From the NCBI GenBank assembly GCA_051954955.1, contig JBQCHF010000208.1:1-64000 (forward strand): a stretch of DNA of 64,000 nucleotides, read 5' to 3'. The position numbers and the translations under genes are program-made. The notes under the pieces are model-generated. The model saw only the letters and a program-made list of their open reading frames with translations. It did not search any database and was not told where the DNA came from. This stretch comes from JBQCHF01 sp051954955. GTDB taxonomy: Bacteria; Actinomycetota; Actinomycetes; Motilibacterales; Motilibacteraceae. Within the stretch, counting starts at the first letter, position 1. Each line of letters opens with the position of its first letter. Shown one piece after another: positions 34,031 through 41,913 of the stretch.

Positions 34031-34486
34031 CTATGGACGACCCGGTCGCTGCAGCAGATCTGGGGAGGACTCGAAGCCCAGCCGCTCGTACAGCGGCACC
34101 GCGCGGGGACTGGACTGGACCGTCACCGTGACCGCCCCGGCGTCCGCGGCGCGGTCGCAGGCCGCCGCGACCAGCGCCGCGCCGATGCCCTGTCCTCGGT
34201 GCTGCGGCAGGACGAAGACGCTCTGGATGTCTGCGCCCAGCCGGCCCGTCGCTCCGGGTCGTGGAGCCCTCGGGAGCATGGCGACCCAGGCCATGCCCGC
34301 GAGCTCCGTGTCGGAGAGGCGGGCGACGAACGCCGCGTGCGAGTCCCGGTGGGCGGACCACCACTGCGCGAGCTCGACCGCGAAGTCGGCGACAGTCTGC
34401 TCCGCGGGTGCCGCGTCGACGTGCATCCAGCACAGGAGCCTGGACAGCTCGGTGGCATCGTCCTCGCCGGCTTGGTCGATGTGCAT
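34031..34486 (-). CDS. GNAT family acetyltransferase
   Basis: A 151-residue single GNAT domain. The acetyl-CoA binding loop is VLPQHRGQGIGAALVAAACD (about 93-112) and the C-terminal strand is PLYERLGFE. Small cytoplasmic acetyltransferases of this type act on amino acids, amines or small drugs; the substrate cannot be told. It is divergent from a VOC-family gene, sharing a 58-base promoter region. The two GNAT genes in this area are convergent and not close paralogues. Confidence 0.85.
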   Translation of the reverse strand: MHIDQAGEDDATELSRLLCWMHVDAAPAEQTVADFAVELAQWWSAHRDSHAAFVARLSDTELAGMAWVAMLPRAPRPGATGRLGADIQSVFVLPQHRGQGIGAALVAAACDRAADAGAVTVTVQSSPRAVPLYERLGFESSPDLLQRPGRP

Positions 34487-34544
34487 GCGATGAGTCTGGC
34501 AGTGAGAACGTCCCAGACCTTCGTGCCGGCCGTATGGTTACGCA

Positions 34545-34916
34545 GTGACCGAGCCGGGACAGGCGAGCCTGGTGGCTATCTCGCTGGACTGCCCAGACCC
34601 GCAGCGCCTCGCCGACTTCTACCGGGAGCTGCTCGGTGGCCGGCAGTTGTGGGCGAAGACGTCCAGCGTCGGGATCGAGGTTGCTGGCGCGGTCCTTGTG
34701 GCGCAACGGGTCAAGGACTACCTCCCTCCGGTCTGGCCCGGGGCCTCGATCGTGCACCTGGACCTGACCGCCGACGACCTCGAGCTGGCGGTTGCCCGCG
34801 CGGTCGCCCTGGGCGCGACCGTGCCTGCCCAGCCGGACACGCGCTGGCGCGTGCTGCTCGACCCTGCCGGTCACCCGTTCTGTCTGACGCCGTTCACGCC
34901 GGACTCGGTGAGCTGA
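34545..34916 (+). CDS. Glyoxalase/VOC family protein
   Basis: A 123-residue protein with one vicinal-oxygen-chelate domain made of two beta-alpha-beta-beta-beta modules: SLDCPDPQRLADFYRELLGG at the N-terminal and HLDLTADDLELAVARAVALGA in the middle, closing with DPAGHPFCL. Members include lyases, dioxygenases and drug-binding proteins. TATGGT at 34533-34538 ends 6 bases before the GTG start and there is no ribosome site, so a leaderless mRNA is likely. Confidence 0.82.
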   Translation: MTEPGQASLVAISLDCPDPQRLADFYRELLGGRQLWAKTSSVGIEVAGAVLVAQRVKDYLPPVWPGASIVHLDLTADDLELAVARAVALGATVPAQPDTRWRVLLDPAGHPFCLTPFTPDSVS

Positions 34917-34941
34917 CCAGCGGTTGTCCCACGCTCTTGTG

Positions 34942-36294
34942 TCAGCGGGGTGGTGGCTCGCGTCTGATCCAGGGGCGTGCGGGGTCGATCCAGGCAGGGG
35001 GGCGCCACTCGACGACGCCTGGCTCGGGGGTGCGGCGCAGGTCCCAGCCGCCTTCGTGGACGAGCCAGTGTTCGTGTCCGCACAGGGGTGCGCTGTTGGC
35101 CAGGCTGGTGGGGCCGTCGTCGGCCCAGTGGTCGAGGTGGTGGGCGGTGGTCTGCGACGGGGGTGCGGTGCAGCCGATGCCGCAGCAGCCGCCGAACTCG
35201 ACGGCCAGGGCCCGGTAGATGGTGGCGGTGGCGAGGCGCACTTCTCGGCCGAGGTCGAGCGGTTGTCCGCGTGAGCCGAGGACCGCGGGGACGAGTTTGG
35301 CGTCGCAGGCCAGGCGTCTGAGCGTGGCGGGGGCGAGGCGGTCGCCGTGCTCGGTGAGCCCGGGCAGGTAGCCGGCCGGCTGACCGGTGTCGGCGTCCAG
35401 GAGCCCTGCGGCCGCGCTGCGGGACTTTAGGGTCTGCAGCGGCATGGTGATGAGGGCTTGGACGGGTTCGCCGTGCCGACGCGGCAGGTCGTCGTGGTCC
35501 GCGGCGAGCCGGACCAGGGTGGCCAGGGCGTCGGCGCGTCGCTGCGGGAGCGTCCGACGCGCTGACCGAGAAAGCGCTGATTCCTCGTCGTTCTCGCTGT
35601 CGTTGCGCATGACCGCGTCCAGGGCGGTCATCAGCAGCGAGGCGGACTCCTTGGTCAGCCGTCCCGAGATCCGGTACATGGCCCCGTCGGTGGCCACGTC
35701 CGGGGTGACGGCGACCTCGCGCAGAGAGTGGGCGAGCTTCTCGTCCTGGTCGAGCTTCTTCCCGCGGTCGGGGTCCAGGCAGTCCGCGATCTTCGCGGCG
35801 GCGGCGGTGAGGTGCTTGCGGGTCAGCCGCGGGGCCCAGTCCAGCAGGAACTCCTCGCCCTGCTCGATCTCCTCGACGGTGACTGTGCCGACGCGCTTGA
35901 TGAGCCGCAGCCCGTCCACGATAGCCAACGCCTTGGTCTCGCACACCGATCCCTCGGCGATCGCCGCCAGGACCTGCTCGCTGCCCTCGCGGGCCAGGCG
36001 GACCTGCTTGGCGGCGTCGATGTGGTCGATCGTCAGCAGCTGCGCCAGCCAGAACGGTGTCGTGCGGGCGTGCACGGCGTCGGCGACCGAGCGGTCGTCG
36101 GCCTCCTTGACCAGGGACAGCCGCAGCGCGGCGAGCTGGTTCTCCAGCGACACCGTCAGCTGCACCGACGGGCCGAGCTGCCCGGTCTCCAGCTGCCAGA
36201 CCGGGGCCGCCAGCGCCGCCGCGACCGCCTCCTGGACCGCGGCCAGGGCGCAGGTGAGCGCCTGCTGCGGCGGTGGGGCGGCGTCCTCTGACAC
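34942..36294 (-). CDS. DUF222/HNH endonuclease domain protein
   Basis: A 450-residue protein. The N-terminal about 300 residues form the alpha-helical DUF222 domain (EADDRSVADAVHARTTPFWLAQLL, shown in part; RLTKESASLLMTALDAVM), and the C-terminal about 90 residues an HNH nuclease with two cysteines in CCGIGCTAPPS, then TTAHHLDHWADDGPTSLANSAPLCGHEHWLVHE (key residues His-His-Asp, Asn and His-x3-His). Such genes occur in many dispersed copies in actinobacteria and may be selfish elements. The start is GTG. A 12-base element (GAGAACTGTCGG, complement of 36317-36328) is shared with the second copy at the same distance. Confidence 0.85.
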   Translation of the reverse strand: MSEDAAPPPQQALTCALAAVQEAVAAALAAPVWQLETGQLGPSVQLTVSLENQLAALRLSLVKEADDRSVADAVHARTTPFWLAQLLTIDHIDAAKQVRLAREGSEQVLAAIAEGSVCETKALAIVDGLRLIKRVGTVTVEEIEQGEEFLLDWAPRLTRKHLTAAAAKIADCLDPDRGKKLDQDEKLAHSLREVAVTPDVATDGAMYRISGRLTKESASLLMTALDAVMRNDSENDEESALSRSARRTLPQRRADALATLVRLAADHDDLPRRHGEPVQALITMPLQTLKSRSAAAGLLDADTGQPAGYLPGLTEHGDRLAPATLRRLACDAKLVPAVLGSRGQPLDLGREVRLATATIYRALAVEFGGCCGIGCTAPPSQTTAHHLDHWADDGPTSLANSAPLCGHEHWLVHEGGWDLRRTPEPGVVEWRPPAWIDPARPWIRREPPPR

Positions 36295-36300
36295 ACCTCG

Positions 36301-36328
36301 AACCTAGACGGGGCCACCGACAGTTCTC
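36301..36328 (-). promoter_or_regulatory. Conserved leaderless promoter of DUF222 gene, copy 1
   Basis: On the minus strand GAGAACTGTCGG (36328-36317) is followed after 10 bases by TAGGTT (36306-36301), then 6 bases and the GTG start. The second copy has the same order and spacing at 55051-55084. Confidence 0.65.
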
Positions 36329-36401
36329 CTTGTCAGACAACGAGAAAGCCGAGCGTCAGGGTCAACTCCTGGCAAAGGATCCGAGTCGTCTGTGTGGCCC
36401 T

Positions 36402-36785
36402 TCAGCCTGCCGGTCTGTCCCGCAGGCCGAACCACCCGCACCACTCATCACGGTTGAAGCGCTCGGGATGGTCGACCACCTCCAGGACGCGGCGCCCCCA
36501 GGTCGACACCCACGAGTCCGAGGACCTCTCGGCCAACACGGCTGCCGCGACGAGCACCGGGTCGGAATGCTCGGAGTGGCCGGCCAGGCAGTAGAGCGCG
36601 CCGACGAGGTAGTCGCGCGAGGGGCAGTCCGGGTCACCGACCAGCTCCAGGAGCACGTCGAGATTGTCCAGCTCCGCGATGATGACGTCCCAGTCCTGCA
36701 TCGGCTCCCAGCCGCCGCGGTAGGCCCACGCACGGATCTCGTCGTGCGTGGGATTGACCCGGTCCGCGAATCCCCCGTCCCCCAT
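36402..36785 (-). CDS. Hypothetical protein
   Basis: A 127-residue acidic soluble protein not recognised. Visible features are a tryptophan-rich N-terminal part (IRAWAYRGGWEPMQDW) and a helical middle with Asp/Leu repeats (ELDNLDVLLELVGDPDC). The size and composition recall small immunity or SMI-like proteins, but no family motif could be identified. The ATG at 36785 was preferred to the one 36 bases upstream because it removes a basic stretch. Codon third positions are G/C-rich as in the real genes here. It follows the DUF222 gene's promoter on the same strand. Confidence 0.5.
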   Translation of the reverse strand: MGDGGFADRVNPTHDEIRAWAYRGGWEPMQDWDVIIAELDNLDVLLELVGDPDCPSRDYLVGALYCLAGHSEHSDPVLVAAAVLAERSSDSWVSTWGRRVLEVVDHPERFNRDEWCGWFGLRDRPAG

Positions 36786-37377
36786 GCGCTCATGGTGGCA
36801 GCGGACCACCGCGTTCCTCAACGTCGAACCGGCGCGGTCCCAGCGGTCACCTCGGTGAGTACGGCGTCAGAGGCTGGCTACTCGAGCCGAACAGGCCCAG
36901 GTCGTCCTGTCGTACGCCTGCCCCGAACGACGAGCACTGGGTGAGCACCATCTAACTAGCGGGACAGGAGGGGCAGGTCGACGACTGGCAGCGCGGGGAG
37001 AGCCCGGTGTCGGTGTGGTTCGAGGCGCTGGGCGAGGGTGCCTTCCTCGAAGAGCAGGCACTGACGCCGACGGGCCGCAGCGCCCCTCGCCCCCCCCGGC
37101 CTCTCCGCGTGCGGTGCACCGTCCCGCTGATCGGGACGGGCAGACCGGCAGCAAGGGTTCCCTCGCCTTCGTCATCATCGAGGAACTCGACTTCTACAGG
37201 TAGCGAAGCTCTCGTCAGCCCGTGACGTGCGTAGCCGCGACCGTCGACCGGCTGGGCACGCTCCAGGTTGGTCACCCGAGCCCGGGCCAGCTTGCCCCTC
37301 ACGTGGGGGGACGGCGTTCGACCTGCACCCACCTGACGTGGACGCCGGACTCCTGACTCGGTCAGCGGAAGTGCCGG
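36786..37377. other. Gene-poor stretch, possible decayed gene
   Basis: About 590 bases with no convincing gene. On the plus strand near 36960-37090 the frame reads QEGQVDDWQRGESPVSVWF and EALGEGAFLEEQALTP, then degenerates into Pro/Arg-rich sequence; another frame near 37140-37203 ends GSLAFVIIEELDFYR. These could be remains of one frame-shifted gene. Overlapping frames on both strands look like GC-driven open frames. Confidence 0.4.
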
Positions 37378-38436
37378 TCAGCGCACCGGCGTGCTCGCCC
37401 GCAGGAGCACGGTGGTGCCCACCGGCTCGACCCGCAGGTCGGAGGACCTCGCCGCAGGCTCGTCCAGTGCCAGCCGAACCGCCCGAGCCCCGACGTCCTC
37501 CAGCGGCACCTGCACGGTGGTGAGCGGCGGGTGGACGTCGCGCAGCGTGGCGATGTCGTCGAAGCCGGCCACGCCCAACCGCCCGGGGAGGGTGATCCCG
37601 GCCTCGCGGAGCGCCGTCATCGCGCCCACCGCCATCACGTCGTTCACGGCGAAGACGGCGTCGACGTCGGTGCCCAGCTGCAGCCGAGCCTCGGCGCAGT
37701 GGGCGAGCAGCCCTCGCATGGCGGCGTGGCCGCCGTCGCGGGTGAAGTCCCCGTGCAGCACCAGATCCGGGCGCAGCGGCGCGCCGCGGCGTGCCAGGGC
37801 CTCGCGGAAGCCGGCCAGGCGGTCGGCCGCGGTGAGCAGCTCCTTCGGGCCACCCAGCACCGCGCACCGCCGGTAGCCCAGGTCGTGCAGCGCCCGTCCG
37901 AGAGCGCGGCCACCGGCGCGGTTCTCGATGGCGACGGTGTCGACCCCGAGCCGCGGCTGGCTCACCGCCACCACGCTGCCGCCCTCGTCCCGGAAGGCGG
38001 CCAGCTCGGCGGCCAACCGCCGGTCGTCGGCCTCGTCCGTCGTTCGGCTGCCCACGAGCACGATCAGCCGGGCGCGGTGCCGGCGCAGGGAGGCGACGTG
38101 ATCGAGCTCGGCCCGCGGGTCGCGTCCGGTGCTCGCGATGCTCACCAGCAGCTCGTGCCGCTCCGCCTCCCGCATGGCTCCGGCGGCGACCGAGGAGAAG
38201 TAGGGGTCGGCGATGTCGTGCACCACCAGACCCGCAAGGTCGGTGCGACGGCGGACCATCGCCTGGGCGAAGGCGTTGGGCGTGTAGCCCAGCTCCTGCG
38301 CCGCGCGCTCCACCCGCTCCTTGAGCGCGGGCCCCACCGTCCGCCCGGGCGAGCCGTTCAGTGCCCGCGAAGCGGTGGCCAGGGAGACACCGGCGCGATG
38401 GGCGACGTCGTAGAGGGTGACGGAGGAAGCGGCCAC
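37378..38436 (-). CDS. LacI family transcriptional regulator
   Basis: A 352-residue LacI/GalR-type protein. The DNA-binding helix-turn-helix VTLYDVAHRAGVSLATASRALNG covers about residues 6-28 and is followed by a hinge helix (YTPNAFAQAMVRRRT). The rest is the periplasmic-binding-like sugar domain (GLVVHDIADPYFS, VDAVFAVNDVMAVGAM, LGVAGFDDI). It lies downstream of, and on the same strand as, the three-gene sugar operon 38506-41779 and is its likely regulator through the GGAAAGCGCTTTCC palindrome at 41826. The inducer is presumably a sugar intermediate. Confidence 0.9.
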   Translation of the reverse strand: MAASSVTLYDVAHRAGVSLATASRALNGSPGRTVGPALKERVERAAQELGYTPNAFAQAMVRRRTDLAGLVVHDIADPYFSSVAAGAMREAERHELLVSIASTGRDPRAELDHVASLRRHRARLIVLVGSRTTDEADDRRLAAELAAFRDEGGSVVAVSQPRLGVDTVAIENRAGGRALGRALHDLGYRRCAVLGGPKELLTAADRLAGFREALARRGAPLRPDLVLHGDFTRDGGHAAMRGLLAHCAEARLQLGTDVDAVFAVNDVMAVGAMTALREAGITLPGRLGVAGFDDIATLRDVHPPLTTVQVPLEDVGARAVRLALDEPAARSSDLRVEPVGTTVLLRASTPVR

Positions 38437-38505
38437 GTCCCCTCCCTCCTACGCCATGTCGGACCCGAACTCGCCTGCGTCCCGTGCAGTCTGCCAGGCG
38501 GCAGG

Positions 38506-39408
38506 TCACCGACCGGCCAGAGCCACCCATCGGCGAAGGGTTGTGGCGAGGACGGCGGCCGGGTCGGCGGCCCACACCTCGGCGTTGAACACCTCGACCT
38601 CCACGTCGCCGCGGTACCCCGCCTCGCCGGTGAGCGCCAGGAACGAGGCCAGGTCGATGTGTCCGTCGCCGGGCAGACCGCGGGAGAGCAGCGCGTCCGG
38701 CGGCAGGGGGGTGATCCAGTCGCCGATCTGCACGCTGGCGATGCGCTCGGCCGCGCGGTGCACCTGCTCGGCCAGCCGCGGGTCCCACCAGACGTGGAAG
38801 GCGTCGACCACCACGCCGACCTGCGCGGCCGGATGCTGCTCGGCCAGGTCGGTGGCCTGCTCGAGGGTGCTGAGCACCCCGCGGTCGGCGCAGTAGAGCG
38901 GGTGCATCGGCTCCAGGGCGAGGCGGACGCCGCGCTCGGCCGCGTAGGGGACCAGCTCGGCCAGCCGGTCGGCCACCCGCTGCCGGGCTCCGGGCAGGTC
39001 CTGGTCGCCGAGCGGTAGGCCGCCGACCACCAGCACCAGGCAGTCGGCGCCCAGCGTCGCCGCCTCGTCGAGCGCGCGGCGGTTGTCCGCCACCGCCCGA
39101 CGACCCTCGTCCGGGTCCGATGCGGTGAGGAACCCGCCGCGGCACAGCGAGGAGACCCTAAGGCCCGCCTCGCGGACCAGCCGCGCCGAGCGCTCGAGCC
39201 CGGCCTCGGCCACCGGCTCGCGCCACAGCCCGACGGCGGGGACGCCGGCGCGGGCGCAGGCGTCGACCACCTGCGGCACGTCCCAGGAGGGGACTGTGCG
39301 CTGGTTCAGCGAGAGCCGGGCCAGCCGCGGGTCACCGGGCTGCGGCGTCGGCACCGCAGCCGGGCGGCCGGAGGGCACGTCCAGCACGACGCTCTCGACG
39401 GCGGTCAC
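38506..39408 (-). CDS. Sugar phosphate isomerase/epimerase-like TIM barrel
   Basis: A 300-residue xylose-isomerase-like TIM-barrel protein (AP endonuclease 2 fold). Metal-ligand-type residues are seen in LALEPMHPLYC (Glu, His), VVDAFHVWWDP (Asp, His), SVQIGDW and VEVEVFN near the end. Such proteins isomerise, epimerise or cleave keto-sugars. It overlaps the DUF993 gene by four bases (GTGA), so the two products are made together. The substrate is unknown. Confidence 0.75.
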   Translation of the reverse strand: MTAVESVVLDVPSGRPAAVPTPQPGDPRLARLSLNQRTVPSWDVPQVVDACARAGVPAVGLWREPVAEAGLERSARLVREAGLRVSSLCRGGFLTASDPDEGRRAVADNRRALDEAATLGADCLVLVVGGLPLGDQDLPGARQRVADRLAELVPYAAERGVRLALEPMHPLYCADRGVLSTLEQATDLAEQHPAAQVGVVVDAFHVWWDPRLAEQVHRAAERIASVQIGDWITPLPPDALLSRGLPGDGHIDLASFLALTGEAGYRGDVEVEVFNAEVWAADPAAVLATTLRRWVALAGR

Positions 39409-40631
39409 CCCGCCCCACCGACCTGGAGCAGCCGCTCGAACCGCGCGGCGGCGAGCGCTGGGTCGGGCAGCAGGCCGGCGACGTCGGCCAACCGCAGCAC
39501 CTCGCCGAGGTGCACCAGGCTACGGGCGGACTGCAGGCCGCCCAGCATGGTGAAGCCGCGCTGGTGACCGCTGACCCAGGCAAGGAAGGCGATCCCTGCC
39601 TTGTAGAACTGGGTCGGCGCGGCGAAGACCTGCCGGGACAGCGGCAGCGTCGGTGCGAGCACCGCGTCGTAGGTGGCCAGGTCCCCGGCGTCGAGCGCGG
39701 CGAGCGCGGCGGCCGCCGCCGGCGCGATGGCGGCGAAGGCACCGAGCAGCGCGTGGCTGTGGCCGGTCCCGTCGCCGCGGATGAGCTCGGGGTAGTTGAA
39801 GTCGTCGCCGGTGTAGAGCCGCACGCCATCCGGCAGGGCGGCGCGGACGGTGCGCTCGTGGTCGGCGTCCAGGAGGGACACCTTCACCCCGTCGACGTGT
39901 GCGGCGTTCTCGCGCACCACGGCCAGGAACGTCTCGGTGGCCTGCGCGAGGTCGGTGCTGCCCCAGTAGCCGGCCAGGGCCGGGTCGAACATCGGCCCCA
40001 GCCAGTGCACGACGACGCGCTGGTCCGCCCCGGCGAGCACGTGCCCGTAGGCTTCGGCGTAGTCCTCCGGACCGCGCGCCAGACGCGCCAGCTGGCGGCT
40101 GGCCATCACCACGGGCTGGGCACCCGCGTCCTGCACGGCGTCGAGCTGCTCGCGCCAGGCCGCCACCACGGCGTCGACGTCGGGGAGCTCGGCCGGCGCG
40201 TGGTCGGTGGCGACGCCGGCGACGATGCGTCCGCCCACCGCCCGGGCCTCGGTCGCGCTGCGCCGGACCAGCTCGAGGGCGGTGGGCCAGTCCAGCCCCA
40301 TGCCGCGCTGGGCGGTGTCCATCGCCTCGGCCACCCCGAGCCCGTAGGACCACAGGTGGTGGCGGAAGGCGAGCGTGGCGTCCCAGTCCACCGCTGCCGG
40401 AGCGCCCGGTGAGGTGTCGCCGAAGGGGTCGGCGACCACGTGGGCTGCGGCGAAGGCGGTGCGGGTCCTCGCGGGTCCGGCCGGCTGCACCCAGGGCACG
40501 GGCCGGCGCAGCCGGTGCGCGACCAGGGTTCCGTCGGGACGGGGGAGTCGCACGACGACGTCCGACAGGTGGTAGGCGCGGTCAGGGGCGGCGGCGCCGC
40601 GGGCGACGTCGGGCAGGTCGACGGCGGTCAC
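39405..40631 (-). CDS. DUF993 (dihydrodipicolinate synthase-like) protein
   Basis: A 408-residue protein of the DUF993 family, related to the aldolase fold of dihydrodipicolinate synthase. Recognisable parts are GLGVAEAMDTAQRGMGLDW, GVATDHAP, HWLGPMFDPALAGYWGS and FNYPELIRGDG. A lysine in VDGVKVSLLD (about residue 245) could be the Schiff-base residue, but this is a guess. The GTG start at 40631 overlaps the stop of the Gfo/Idh gene. In its operon an aldol-type cleavage of an oxidised sugar is a sensible inference. Confidence 0.7.
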   Translation of the reverse strand: MTAVDLPDVARGAAAPDRAYHLSDVVVRLPRPDGTLVAHRLRRPVPWVQPAGPARTRTAFAAAHVVADPFGDTSPGAPAAVDWDATLAFRHHLWSYGLGVAEAMDTAQRGMGLDWPTALELVRRSATEARAVGGRIVAGVATDHAPAELPDVDAVVAAWREQLDAVQDAGAQPVVMASRQLARLARGPEDYAEAYGHVLAGADQRVVVHWLGPMFDPALAGYWGSTDLAQATETFLAVVRENAAHVDGVKVSLLDADHERTVRAALPDGVRLYTGDDFNYPELIRGDGTGHSHALLGAFAAIAPAAAAALAALDAGDLATYDAVLAPTLPLSRQVFAAPTQFYKAGIAFLAWVSGHQRGFTMLGGLQSARSLVHLGEVLRLADVAGLLPDPALAAARFERLLQVGGAG

Positions 40632-41779
40632 CGGGACAGCTCCGCCAGCTCGATCCGGCGGCCCTCGCGGCTGGAGGACAGCCCCGCCTCGGCCAGCTGC
40701 AGCCCGCGGGCGCCGGACAGCAGGTCGTAGCGGTGCTTGCGGCCAGCCACGACGTCCTGCACGAACAGCTCCCACTGGGCCTTGAACCCGTTGTCGAACT
40801 CGGCGTTGTGCGGCACCGGCAGCCACTGGTCCCGGTAGCGCTGGGTCTCGGGGAGGTCCGGGTTCCACACCGGCTTGGGCGTGGCCGCCCGCGGCTGGGC
40901 CACGCACTGGTGCAGGCCGGCCACGGCGCTGCCGTGCGTGCCGTCCACCTGGAACTCGACCAGCTCGTCGCGGTGCACGCGCACGGCCCAGGAGGAGTTG
41001 ACCTGGGCGATGACGCCGCCCGCGAGCTCGAAGATGCCGTAGGCGGCGTCGTCGGCCGTGGCCTCGTACTCCTGCCCCTGCTCGTCCCACCGGCGGGGGA
41101 TGTGCGTGACGGCCCGGGCGGTGACCGCCTCCACCCGGCCCACCAGCGACTCGAGGACGTAGTTCCAGTGGCAGAACATGTCCGTGACGATGCCGCCGCC
41201 GTCCTGCGCCCGGTAGTTCCAGCTCGGGCGCTGCGCCGTCTGCCAGTCCCCTTCGAAGACCCAGTAGCCGAACTCGCCGCGGATGGACAGGATCCGGCCG
41301 AAGAAGCCACCGTCCACCAGGCGCTGCAGCGTGCGTAGCCCGGGCAGGAACAGCTTGTCGTGCACCACCCCGTGCACCACGCCGGCCTGTTCGGCGAGGC
41401 GCGCCAGCTCCAGGCCCTCGGTGAGCGACTCCGCGCTGGGCTTCTCGGTGTAGACGTGCTTCCCGGCCGCCAGCGCCTTGCGGATCGCCGCGCCGCGCAC
41501 GTTGGTGAGCTGGGCGTCGAAGTAGATGTCGACCTGGGGGTCGGCCAGGACGGCGTCCAGGTCGGTGCTCCAGCGGGCGACCTTGTGCTGCTCAGCCAGC
41601 TCGCGCAGCTTGCGCTCGTTGCGTCCCACCAGGATCGGCTCGAGCTGGACACGGCTGCCGTCCGGCAGTTGGACGCCCCCGGCGTCGCGCAGGGCCAGGA
41701 CCGAGCGCACCAGGTGCTGCCGGTAGCCCATGCGGCCGGTGACGCCGTTCATGGCGACGACGAGGGTGCGGTCGGGCAT
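40628..41779 (-). CDS. Gfo/Idh/MocA family sugar oxidoreductase
   Basis: A 383-residue NAD(P)-dependent oxidoreductase. The N-terminal Rossmann fold starts VVAMNGVTGRMGYRQH with a GxxGxMG-type loop, and the EKP motif (HVYTEKPSAES, about 118) holds the catalytic lysine. The C-terminal domain has the WNYRAQDGGGIVTDMFCHW segment with catalytic-type Asp and His. It should oxidise a sugar or polyol hydroxyl to a ketone. It is the first gene of the operon, directly downstream of the palindromic LacI site. Confidence 0.85.
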   Translation of the reverse strand: MPDRTLVVAMNGVTGRMGYRQHLVRSVLALRDAGGVQLPDGSRVQLEPILVGRNERKLRELAEQHKVARWSTDLDAVLADPQVDIYFDAQLTNVRGAAIRKALAAGKHVYTEKPSAESLTEGLELARLAEQAGVVHGVVHDKLFLPGLRTLQRLVDGGFFGRILSIRGEFGYWVFEGDWQTAQRPSWNYRAQDGGGIVTDMFCHWNYVLESLVGRVEAVTARAVTHIPRRWDEQGQEYEATADDAAYGIFELAGGVIAQVNSSWAVRVHRDELVEFQVDGTHGSAVAGLHQCVAQPRAATPKPVWNPDLPETQRYRDQWLPVPHNAEFDNGFKAQWELFVQDVVAGRKHRYDLLSGARGLQLAEAGLSSSREGRRIELAELSR

Positions 41780-41825
41780 GTCTGCTCCGGGGCGGTGAGG
41801 AGGCCGGCGGGTTGGACTGGCGTTG

Positions 41826-41839
41826 GGAAAGCGCTTTCC
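41826..41839. promoter_or_regulatory. LacI-type operator in divergent promoter
   Basis: GGAAAGCGCTTTCC is a perfect 14-base palindrome with the central CG typical of LacI-family sites. It lies between the Gfo/Idh operon and the divergent hydroxyacid dehydrogenase. A near copy is at 53870-53883. TAGGGT (41844-41849) downstream may be a -10. Confidence 0.75.
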
Positions 41840-41913
41840 ACACTAGGGTGTGCGGTGCTGCTGGAGCAAGAGCCGAGCCGAGCCGTCCTGCCGACGGATG
41901 TCAGGAGTTCCCC

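Noticed and set aside
36952..37332. A 126-residue minus-strand gene.
   Set aside because: Translation is low complexity and Arg/Ser/Pro-rich, with no ribosome site; the overlapping plus-strand frames look no better.
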